Assembly: GCA_030848705.1 (NCBI GenBank)
Contig: JAUIZM010000012.1
Span: 6,636,679-6,700,678, forward strand
Origin: Heracleum sosnowskyi
Lineage: Eukaryota > Streptophyta > Magnoliopsida > Apiales > Apiaceae
DNA length: 64,000 nt
Direction of reading: 5' to 3'
Shown: in pieces, positions 45,897 through 55,642 of the stretch
Layout of the letters: every line of letters starts with the position of its first letter
Position numbering within the stretch: the first letter of the stretch is position 1
Position numbers and translations under genes: made by a program
Notes under the pieces: model-generated
Database searches by the model: none
Seen by the model: the letters and a program-made list of their open reading frames with translations, nothing else
What the model was told of the DNA's origin: nothing

Positions 45897-46166
45897 CTCC
45901 CTCCGTCCCGCCCAATTCTTTACATTGGGTTTGGACACGGAGGTTAAGAAAAAGTGTAAATTATTGATGAAAAGTAAGAAAAGTGAATAAAATGGTGGGA
46001 CCGATCAATAGTTAATGTATAAAGTGAGTATAGTGGAGGAAAATAGTGGGTGGAGTTAATTTTTATATTATAAAACTTTACTATATTTGGAAAGTTTTGG
46101 AATGTAAAGAATTGGGAGGGACATCCATAAAAGGAATGTGTAAAGAAATGGATGGGACAGAGGGAG
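45897..46166. mobile_element. Stowaway-type MITE
   Basis: TIRs CTCCCTCCGTCCC and GGGACAGAGGGAG with TA on both sides (45895-45896, 46167-46168); 270 bp. Close relative of 51219-51490. It inserted in the A3 intron region. Non-coding. Confidence 0.88.
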
Positions 46167-46285
46167 TAATAAAAAGTGTGCACCTATCATGTGCATGTAT
46201 CAAATACCATATTTTGTTATCCTCTTCCAAGGTTTTCTTTGTCTTTGGGTTTCAAGTTTCCTAAACAGCTTTGCATGTCTTGCAG

Positions 46286-47648
46286 GCATGCGGATCTACC
46301 AGCACGACACTTCAATGTATCTGGGTGAGCAATCCAATGATTTGTTTAGTCCAATCGATCCAATAATCTTTTAAGCGGGTTTCTGACATATTTCCATTGT
46401 TTTCCACTTTCTTATTATCACTATGACCTCACAGCATATTTAGGAGAGTTCCTCGGTGAGATGCTAGATTTCATAGTGATTTGTTTATGATTTCTTATTC
46501 CTCCGTTAATAGTTAGTATGAAATTTCGAATAAAATCTCATTTGTTAATTTACATCGTCTTTATTGCAGTAATGATTTTTGTTGCAAGATGTTTGTGTGG
46601 ACTACCATTTCTATCCGCGTTCTTAATATATAAATTAAGGAGAAGACATCTATCAGTGCATGGCACCATTGGAGATTTCCTGCAAGGTCAAAACAATCTG
46701 ATGCCTATTAGGTACAACTATTCCCAGATTAAGAAGTTCACTAAAGGATTTAGTGATAAACTAGGTGAAGGGGGCTTTGGTAGTGTGTATAAAGGAAAAC
46801 TTCGAAGTGGACTTGTCGTGGCTGTTAAAATACTAACCAATTCCAAGACTAGTGGCCAAGATTTCATCAATGAAGTTGGTACAATTGGTATGATCCACCA
46901 TGTTAACATTGTGAGACTTGTTGGTTTTTGCGTTGAGGGTTCCAAACATGCTCTCGTTTATGAGTTGATGCCTAACAGATCTCTTGATAAATACATTTTT
47001 CTCGAAGGAGGAGGAACATCTACTCTGAATTGTGAAAAGATTTATGAGATTTCCTGTAAAGTGGCCGGTGGCATTGAGTATTTGCATCGAGGTTGTGATA
47101 TGCAAATCTTGCATTTTGATATTAACCCTCATAACATTCTCCTAGATGAAAATTTCAATCCAAAAATTTCTGATTTTGGCCTTGAAAAATTACGCGCCAC
47201 TGATCATAGTATAGTGACTATGACAACAGCAAGGGGAACAATGGGTTACATGGCTCCAGAATTATTTTACAAAAATATCGGAGGTGTTTCTTACAAGACA
47301 GATGTTTACAGTTTCGGAATGTTGTTAATGGAAATGGCAGGGCGAAGGAAAAATTTGAATCCATTCAAGGATCAAATTAGCCAAATTTAGTTCCCTTCAT
47401 GGATCTATGACCAGATTAGCCAAGGGAAGGAGATTGAAATGGAAGAAGTTACTGAGAACGAAAAGGAGTTGATTAAGAAGATGATTATTGTAGCGATGTG
47501 GTGCATACAAATGAATCCAAGCGAACGTCCTTCAATGAACAAAGTGATTGAAATGCTAGAAGGGGATGTCGAACTTTTAGTGATGCCGCCTAAGCCTTTA
47601 ATTTGTCCGCATCAGGAACCGTCGAATGATGATCAAGAACTTATTTAG
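46286..47648 (+). pseudogene. A3 receptor kinase, stem-transmembrane-kinase half with stop
   Basis: Small exons at 46286-46324 and 46435-46455 and the kinase exon from 46570 are preserved; the two tiny exons that should precede them are missing. The kinase exon has a good glycine loop (LGEGGFGSVYKG) and VAVK. The catalytic loop reads HFDINPHN, with the conserved Lys replaced by Asn, and DFGLEKL replaces DFGLAKL. TAG at 47388-47390 replaces a Tyr codon (QIY in sisters), and the same frame stays open after it to 47648. With the broken ectodomain this copy is a pseudogene. Confidence 0.9.
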
Positions 47649-48126
47649 ACCTCTTTAAACTGACAATGTAATGCAATGTAAATATGATGAAGAGAATGAT
47701 TAGCCTGCTCGGTCACAACTTGTTTTCTTTTGCTTGACTTCTTACTCTTTTAATAATTTATCTTTTAACATTTCTGTTTTTATATGTCTTATGCCTGTTT
47801 GATTTAAAATGCATGGAAACACATTGTACTAAATAATAATTTTTTTAATTTAATTTAGTAAACATTTCCCTAACTTATAAGTAAATTTATTCACACATTC
47901 ATATAACTTATAAATAATCATCTACTTATAATTAATAAGGCACTTATTCATTTTAAGATCAGAAGTTACATTTTTCTAAGATACAAATTTAAGGAGTCAA
48001 CTAAATGAAATTGTTTTAGACACTATTCACTTTGTGCAAAGAGTGAACAGATTTTTTTTTTTATAAAAGTAGATAAAACCATAAAACAGCATAAACATTA
48101 GTTAGAGAGTATGCTTCAAATAATGA
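47649..48126. other. tail-to-tail intergenic region between A3 and B3
   Basis: AT-rich, no gene; presumed 3' flanks of both genes. Confidence 0.5.
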
Positions 48127-49226
48127 TCACTCTGATTCTGAAATAACTTCAAGCTCGCTAGTAAACAACCTAGCAGGTACTGCTGCGAATGCATTTCTTG
48201 AACTTGTCGACTTAAACGGATTTGGAGGTATGGCAGGGCAGTCTTCTCCTTGCAGCATTTGAATCACACGTTTCATAGAAGGTCGGTCTGCTGGATGCCA
48301 GTTTACGCACCAAAGTCCCACAATTGTTAGCTTTCTTTCTATCTTGTTATCGAACTCTTCCTCAATGGGACTCGTAAAATTCTTTCGTTGTTCAAGCTGA
48401 TGGAAGATCCACTCAGGGAAATATACTTCGCTGCCGTTTTCTGTTCCTGTTGAAGTATGATTCCTTGCTCCAACTATTTCAAGCAACAGCATACCGAAGC
48501 TGTAAACATCTGACTTGGATGATACTTCTCCGAAATTCCTAGAAAAAACTTCTGGTGCAATGTAGCCTACTGTCCCCCTAGCCATAGTCATGGATACTAT
48601 GCTTTGGCCTTTGTTGCACAACTTTGCTAAACCAAAATCAGAGACTTTCGGATTAAAATTTGGTCTAACAATATGTTATGAGGTTTAATATCAAAGTGGA
48701 GGATTCTTTGGGCACATCCTTGGTGAAGATACTCAATACCTTTGGCAATGCCTAGAGAAATGTCTTTCATCTTTTCCCAACCAAGGAAGCCTTCACTGTG
48801 ATTTTCTCTTGAATAGACATACTTTTCGAGGGAATTGTTTGGTTGAAATTCATAAACAAGAGCTCGTCTACAGCCATCAGCACAATATCCAACCAAGCGA
48901 ACCACATTGACATGGTGGATTAGGCCAATTGTACTAACTTCATTTATAAAATCTTCTCCACTTCCTTTGGCATCAACCTTATCGTTTAGGACCTTAACCG
49001 CAACTGCAACATCATTTGAAAGCTGTCCCTTAAAAACTGAACCATAACCTCCTTCCCCTAATTTGACTTTGAAATGATTGCTTATCTTTTTTATATCAGC
49101 ATAAGAGTATCTTGTGGGCTTAAGAGATCTGTAGTCCTCCAGAAACATTTCAATCTTCTGCTGGTAATTTTTCTTTTGCTTGTATGAGTATATAGCATAA
49201 CAAAAGGCTGCAAGTAGAAATGACAT
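48127..49226 (-). pseudogene. B3 receptor kinase, kinase exon only, frameshifted
   Basis: Minus-strand match to the B2 kinase exon, including glycine loop LGEGGYGSVFKG and catalytic loop HFDIKPHN. A one-base deletion in a T/A run near 48661 ('aaaatttgg' against 'aaattttgg' in B2) shifts the frame just before DFG. Similarity ends at 49226 inside the transmembrane segment, and no ectodomain exon follows. The matching signal-peptide piece lies 5.7 kb away at 54.9 kb, so B3 has been split. Confidence 0.9.
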
Positions 49227-49828
49227 ATGTAACCTTTATTTTAAAAAAAATTACGGTATCGGTTTCGCATAAACACAAAATTTGACAAAATTTGACAACA
49301 AACCATCAAAAAAAGAAAAAAGATTTGGTACAGAGAGACTAATCGACTATTTCATTAGATTTAAATCAACAAATACATAAAATTTAATTAATCAATTAAA
49401 CTTCTATTTACCTATTAACTAATCATCTTCTATTTGTCTCACGTTAATCTATTCTTTAAAAAAATTTCAATCACATATTCTTTCAAAGTTTCGTAATTTC
49501 AAATCCGTGTATAGTCATGAAAATAATTAACACATTCTAGAACATTCACTCAATTGTGTAGACTTTTTTCAAATAAATTCAGTTTAAAAAACTAAAATTG
49601 TTAAATAATATTTAATATTTATTTATTATATTGTACATACTGATTCTTTGAAGAAATATTGATTTTTTGTTCATTATTTGTTCTTAAATTAAAACTTAAA
49701 TGGCAAAATTTGAACAAAAGAAAAGGGAAATGTGACGTTGTACATTACCACCAGGAGACAACAAGTGCAGCTACGCTTGCACGAATACCAATTTAATTAA
49801 ACTATTCAACTACCAAAGCAAACCCAAC
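49227..49828. other. AT-rich intergenic DNA
   Basis: No gene seen between the B3 breakpoint and the small coiled-coil gene promoter. Confidence 0.5.
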
Positions 49829-49834
49829 TATAAA
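49829..49834 (+). promoter_or_regulatory. TATA box of the small coiled-coil gene
   Basis: TATAAA 80 bp upstream of the ATG at 49909, followed by a pyrimidine-rich leader. Confidence 0.6.
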
Positions 49835-49908
49835 ACTTCCACACTCTTCTTATACCATCACTTTCATTTCACTTCCTCCATCAGAAAATTAAACTACTAC
49901 AGAGAATC

Positions 49909-50286
49909 ATGTCGAAAGCAAATCAACCGGCGTATGGTTTTCTCTATTTCTTACTCACAAAAGCTTCAATTGCATGCAAACTAAATTAACTATATTAATC
50001 ATGAATCGTATTTTACAGGGAAAAGAAGAGGAAGGAGATCTGTTTGTCAAGCAATAGTGACGATTCTGAAGACGAGCCGAAGATCAGCAGAGAAGTTATT
50101 GACAAGTCGCTCACTAATCTGCAGATAAATATGAGAGAGTTGAACGAAAAGATCGACTTTATGATGCAGACTTTCAACAGCTTTTGTGAGGAATTTAAAG
50201 CAGATCATAAGGGGGTTGAGGATGAATTCAAGCGCTTCAAAGACCAGGCCAGGAAGCTCATTGACAAGATTAATGACAAGTACTGA
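49909..50286 (+). CDS. small coiled-coil protein, family unknown
   Basis: Two exons, 49909-49931 and 50019-50286 (donor GTATGG, acceptor TTTACAG), giving 96 residues. The N-terminus has a basic patch (EKKRKE) that could act as a nuclear signal, then an acidic serine stretch (SSNSDDSEDEP), then about 55 residues with heptad-like leucine, isoleucine and phenylalanine spacing (SLTNLQINMRELNEKIDFMM..FKRFKDQARKLIDKI), likely a coiled coil. I do not recognise the family. It has a near neighbour of the same design at 51674, with the same intron position after 23 coding bases and the same spacing to a TATA box. It sits inside the split B3 copy. Confidence 0.7.
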
Positions 50287-51218
50287 TATGCTGCTCTTTC
50301 GTTTTACTATTTAATGTTTTGTAATTTAACCTTCTGAACAGTAACTTTTGTTTGAAGTCATGTCTAATGGTCTTCAAAGCTATGTTTGTGAACCTGGTAA
50401 TTTAGATGTCTATGATATGAAGTGATGCATTTTGATGATATGTGGGTTTATTTATAATTCCTTCTTTTAATTCAGTATCTTTCATAGTATATTTAAATTT
50501 ATCATTGACCTTATAAGATAATTGATTTTCACTTTCGGCTTATGAACATGCATGCCGAGTATAGAATCAGTGATCTAAGAATTATATTTGATTACATGTT
50601 TTCGGATAGAAGTTCAAAGAACCCTGACACCCACTATTCTTTTCCTCCTCTTTTATATTGTAAAACAGTAACGGATGCATGTGCACAACTAGGGGACTAG
50701 GAGAAAATAGGTCCAAGACATTGAACCCCTCTACAATTTAACTTTTGAAGCCTCAAACCTACCCTAAGAAGCAAAACTGTACTCGTATAACACAATACTC
50801 CACGTTTGATTTTAAAATAGCTTAAATGAAATCATCAATCTGTTTCAGCAAAAAACTTCTTTGTTTGTCTGTTTGTTTATTCTGATTTCTTAAATTTAAA
50901 TAATAAAAAAGGAAGTGATTGTGATTGAAAGAAATTGTTACAGTAATAGCAGTTGGAATTTATTTTATGACAGCTCTTTCACTTTTTCCCACATATAAGA
51001 TTGATTGTATACAAATATATTTTGTTCATTTGGCAGTTGGATGTCAAGAGATAATATATTGTCGTTTTTTATAAAATAGTGCAGAACCACTATGAGTTGT
51101 TTTAAAGTTAGTCATATTAATACTTGGAATCCATTTTTTTTCAATATCGGAAAAAGTAATGACACTAATTCGTATATAACAAAAATACAAACAAAGAACA
51201 TCAACTCTTATTCAAGTA
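50287..51218. other. intergenic DNA between the coiled-coil gene pair
   Basis: Probable 3' UTR of the first gene, then AT-rich sequence with no gene seen. Confidence 0.5.
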
Positions 51219-51490
51219 CCCCCTCCGTCCCCCTCAATTCTTTACATTGAGGGGACGACACGGAGGTTAAGAAAAAGTGTAAATTAATAGAAAAAAGTAA
51301 GAAAAATGAGTAAAGTGGTGGGACCAATCAATATTTAATGTATAAAGTGGGTATAAAGTAAATATAGTGAAGCAAATTAGTGGATGTGATTGGATTTTAT
51401 ATTATAAAATGTTACTATTTTTGGTATGTAAAGAAATGAGAGGGACGTACCAAAAAGGAAAGTGTAAAGAAATGAGAGGGACAGAGGGAG
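51219..51490. mobile_element. Stowaway-type MITE
   Basis: Left TIR CCCCCTCCGTCC, right TIR GGGACAGAGGGAG, TA on both sides (51217-51218, 51491-51492), 272 bp. The interior matches the element at 45897. It lies about 180 bp before the start codon of the disrupted coiled-coil gene. Confidence 0.88.
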
Positions 51491-51859
51491 TATTATTTAT
51501 TAGAATCAATCAACAACCACATGAAACACTTTATGTAGACCAGCTGTAACATTAGTTGCATGAAATACGAGAATATTATTGAGAACCACTATTCATTTCT
51601 TCTATAAAACTCATTGTCTTTGGATTCATTCCTTTACTTTTCTAAAACTTCTTCAAAGTAATTAAAAAACATCATGTCTTCAAGCAGAAAACCAGTGTAA
51701 TGAATCTCTTCCGTGTTCCGTTTACGATATTGTAATCATCTATTTGTACTAAGTAATCTCTCAATTTTCGCAGGGACAAAATTCATAACAGCAACATATC
51801 TACCAACGAAAGAAGCCTCAAAACTGTATTGAGAAACCTGCAACTACAGATGAAGGCAA

Positions 51860-52324
51860 TGTTAGGATCGCTTCCACTATAGATCAACGTTAATCAAACA
51901 CAATAACAAACACGAAAGTAAAGAACACAACAATTTAACGTGGAAACCCCTCAAGGGAGGGTAAAACCACAAATCCACTATGAATGTAATACAAGATTGG
52001 AGTCGCTCTCTCACTCAACACTCTTGAATACAATCACCTCACCTTGATTACAAAAGCTCTCTCTTGTGTATCGCACACAACTCTCTAACTTTTGCAATGC
52101 TTCAAAACCCCTACAAATATCTATATTTATAGGCACCACAAATATTCTAATCCTAATATATCTCAATTCTATTTGTGACAATTATCATCTTTTCTTATCT
52201 TGGATAGAAATCTTCCACAATTCTTATCTCTAACAGAATAAGACTTTCCTCAATTATCACAAATTAGAATACTGCTCATAATAGGATTCTTAACTTATTT
52301 AGGAATTCGGGGCGGACCCCAACA
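51860..52324 (-). repeat. LTR of the gag-only Copia (3' in element orientation)
   Basis: 465 bp, TGTTAGG..CCCCAACA on the plus strand. A direct repeat of 53936-54400. Confidence 0.93.
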
Positions 52325-53635
52325 AATCCTCCCACGGCTCGAATTCCCTAATACCTCAACCGATTCCGAGAATTTCACCTTTTTCTCGGTCTTCATCATT
52401 GTTGCTCCACCATCTAAACAATAGATGTTCTTCTTATGCATCATCCCTTGTAGAATCAAGTTTCTTCCTTTATACACCTTGCAACTTCGCCCTCGTCCAA
52501 CGAATCTGTACCCACGTGATGCCAACACACTCAAAGATAACACATTCTTTGATGCATCTGGTACATATCTCACATTGAGAGCTTTCTTGATCGTACCATC
52601 ATGGAGTTTAAGACAAACAGTTCCAACTCATTGAACCTTCATCTTCTCATCATTCCCCACAACAATATTACCAAGACTTTCATCAGTGCATAAAGTCTCA
52701 AACATCGCTCGATCCCTACATATATGCATAGAAGCAGCAGAATCCATCACCCATTCTGATTTATTCTTCACCGAACCACGAACGGTATCCTCACTCGCCA
52801 TCAAAAACTCTCCCTCATCTATCACAAGTGTAGAGTACGCAGCATCAACTTTGTTCTTTCCCTTCATCTGCTTAAAGGACTTCACATCTTCTTTAAAGCT
52901 TGGACAGAACATTTGCATATGACCCGTTTCACCACAATAATAGCACTCAACAGTGCTCATATCCCTCTTACTCGGCCGAGATTTACTTCTTCCTTGCAGG
53001 TCATTGCGGTTGCGACTCCTTCTTTCAGCACTTTCGACAGCTAAAACTGCCCCACTTTGAGAAACAGCATCCTTTGTCATCCTCTCATTATCTCTTAACG
53101 CCTTTAACACATCTTCAAGCGTAAGAGTTGTCCTCCCTACTAAAAGCGTTTGCTTAAAATACTTGAAGGACTTCGGCAACGATGACAACAGCAACAGAGC
53201 TTGTTCCTCGTCTTTCATCGGCTCATCAACATTAGCCAGATGACATACCAGCTGATTAAAACAACTAATGTGATCATGGAGACTACTTTCTTCATCCAGT
53301 TTTAAAGAGTACAACTCCATCTTCAAATTAAGTCTGTTGGTCAACGACTTTGAAGCGTATATGCTTGCTAACTTGTCCCATATCTCCTTTGGTGTCGACT
53401 CCTTCAACACGTTATATCTCACATCGGGTGCAAGTGCTAGCCTGATTGTACTCGCCGCTCTCTTCTGGATCTTCGCCCAATCTGCATCACTCATCTCTTT
53501 TGGCTTCGCCTTCTCCAAGGCATCATCAAGTCCTTGTTGAATTAACACATCCTTGACGGTTAATTGCCACATAGTGAAATCCGTCTTTCCATCATACTTG
53601 GGTGCATCAATCCTCAACGACTTTAGATCTTCCAT
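52325..53635 (-). pseudogene. Copia gag-protease frame with pol deleted
   Basis: The minus-strand frame starts at MEDLKSL (53635; the frame is open upstream to 53665) and contains a UBN2-type gag and the zinc knuckle CYYCGETGHMQMFC, then the protease start with DSAAS where active enzymes usually have D-T/S-G. A TGA at 52630-52628 stops it; the same frame continues with 'RYVPDASKNVLSL' and 'YCLDGG', then jumps to a short polar tail and runs into the LTR. The jump marks where the rest of pol was deleted. Gag itself could be made. Confidence 0.85.
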
Positions 53636-53935
53636 CAAGCCAAGAAAAGATCGACTCACGACCAACTATCCACGCGCAAACAGTCAACTTCGGACACCAG
53701 AAATCACACCCTCCCGAACTCAAAATCCGATCTCCACCGTTCAGATTTTAGATATTGATGTAATGAATCTACTGACCGAAAATCAGGACGATCCGACCAC
53801 GGATGACCTCCCAATCATCAATTCTTCAACAGTTGCGCAGACCAGAAAATTCCTGCGAATTTTCGTAATTACTTCGTGATTGCCTTCTCTTTAACGCTGG
53901 ATCTACTCCTCGAACCCAAGCTCTTGATACCAGTT

Positions 53936-54400
53936 TGTTAGGATCTCTTCCACTATAGATCAACGTTAATCAAACACAATAACAAACACGAAAGAAAAGA
54001 ACACAACAATTTAACGTGGAAACCCCTCAAGGGAGGGTAAAACCACAAATCCACTATGAATGTAATACAAGATTGGAGTCGCTCTCTCACTCAACACTCT
54101 TGAATACAATCACCTCACCTTGATTACAAAAGCTCTCTCTTGTGTATCACACACAACTCTCTAACTTTTGCAATGCTTCAAAACCCCTACAAATATCTAT
54201 ATTTATAGGCACCACAAATATTCTAATCCTAATATATCTCAATTCTATTTGTGACAATTACCATCTTTTCTTATCTTGGATAGAAATCTTCCACAACTCT
54301 TATCTCTACCAGAATAAGACTTTCCTCAATTATCACAAATTAGAATACTGCTCATAATAGGATTCTTAACTTATTTAGGAATTCGGGGCGGACCCCAACA
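53936..54400 (-). repeat. LTR of the gag-only Copia (5' in element orientation)
   Basis: 465 bp; differs from the other copy at six positions, for example 'gatcTcttcc' against 'gatcGcttcc'. Confidence 0.93.
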
Positions 54401-54837
54401 GACAATTGCTGCAAAAATGGAAGATATGATCATATCTTTAGAGAAGTGCATTGATCAATTTCAAGTAAACCACATGGTCCTCAGAGAACAAATGAACTTT
54501 TTGACGGAGGAAGCGGAAAAAATCGCAGAGGAGATGTAGTCAGATATGTGATTGCTGAACAATTTGAAGAATCAAATCCAATCATGTGCGTCAATCTGTT
54601 TCTTTTCTTTTCTTCCGAATGTCAAGTCCTTTAATTTGAATAATGTATCTTAAACTCGGGTTTACTTTCAATGTTTAATTTAGTTGTGAGTGCATCAAAA
54701 TAGATTAGCATTAAAAAATATTAACAAATTGGATGGATGGACTAAGATATAAATTGATTATTTAAAGGATTATTATAATTAAAAAATAATTTGCGGTAAA
54801 AAGGCCCAGCGGAGCGGGCAAAAAATCTTGTATATAT

Positions 54838-55258
54838 ATATCAATGATCAATCAGTCTATAGTCACAGCAAAACTGGAACCACTTATGAATATTCCAATT
54901 GCTTTGGGAGCCCCTTATGTTATTTTCATCATCTTGAAGTACTGCAACACCAAGTTTACTAATGATACAACTTACAAATACAAGGAACATAAATTCATTA
55001 AAAATCTCCATATTCAAGATTATGCCTGTAAGCTCACCCACCTATACAGGGGCTTTAGATAACTATCTCAATGCAATTAGTAATAAAGTTTACGAGCTAC
55101 AATAATTCTTTCAGAACATGCTTATTTTGCATCGTCGAAGTTTTATGGTATAACGGAATGTTATATATATCAATGATCAATCAGTCTATAGTCACAGCAA
55201 AACTGGAACCACTTGTGAATATTCCAATTGCTTTGGGAGCCCCTTGTGTTATTTTCTA
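54838..55258. repeat. duplicated upstream segment with B signal-peptide remnant
   Basis: About 95 bp starting 'tcaatgatcaatcagtctat' occurs at 54840 and again at 55169. Between the copies, the minus strand at 55029-54930 encodes the B signal peptide (MEIFNEFMFLVFVSCIISKL) and the first residues after it, then stops matching. This is all that is left here of a B gene head to head with A4; its kinase may be the B3 fragment at 48.1-49.2 kb. Confidence 0.75.
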
Positions 55259-55259
55259 A

Positions 55260-55642
55260 TAATTGGTTGGCATTTTGAATACGGCAGTGTTGTGCTGAAT
55301 GATCTAACTGACTTTGATGTTCATGTTGAATAGTAAGCATTTGTCAAGGAAAATATCTCTGGCCATTCAAGAACTGATGTATCTACTACACCTAATAAGC
55401 AAGTATGTGGAAGTAGGGCGCGAAATTTAACAGTTAATTGAAAGATTAATTGATATTTGACTTCCAACTATCAAGAAAAACACAGCATGATGATGATGGC
55501 CTGTTAGAAAATTCCTTCATTTTTTTTTGTGGACAACAGAAGATATTTTTTTCTACATGTTAGTTAGAGATGGAATTTAGTTAACTTCAATATCGACCTC
55601 ATAGTTGTATTATTCCAGTGATCCCTGCATGATCCAGTGCAA
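55260..55642 (+). promoter_or_regulatory. A4 upstream region
   Basis: Contains the flank shared by A copies: 'atctctggccattcaagaac', 'gcgaaatttaacagttaatt', 'tgttagaaaattccttcat', 'aacttcaatatcgacctcat'. It lacks the Mutator-like and Copia insertions seen in A1 and A3, so it represents the ancestral promoter arrangement. Confidence 0.5.

Larger units (their letters stand above)
51860..54400 (-). mobile_element. non-autonomous Copia derivative carrying gag only (TR-GAG-like)
   Basis: 2541 bp with two 465-bp LTRs (51860-52324, 53936-54400) and 5-bp flanks GGCAA/GACAA (one mismatch). It reads on the minus strand: the primer-binding site (TGGTATCAAGAGC) is next to the right LTR and a purine tract (GTGGGAGGATT) next to the left LTR. 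I count six differences between the LTRs. The interior is only 1.6 kb and encodes gag and part of the protease; integrase, RT and RNase H are absent. Elements of this plan are known in plants as TR-GAGs. It needs enzymes supplied in trans. Confidence 0.92.
51674..54539 (+). pseudogene. second small coiled-coil gene, split by a Copia derivative
   Basis: Exon 1 is 51674-51696 (ATG to a GTAATG donor) and exon 2 starts at 51774 after TTTCGCAG. Coding sequence runs to 51859, is interrupted by the element at 51860-54400, and resumes in frame after the target duplication at 54406, ending with TAG at 54537-54539. Without the insertion it would encode about 80 residues with the same leucine-rich heptad pattern as its neighbour ('SLKTVLRNLQLQMK' then 'MEDMIISLEKCIDQF'). 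A TATAAA lies at 51603. As it stands, the reading frame enters LTR sequence at once. Confidence 0.8.
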
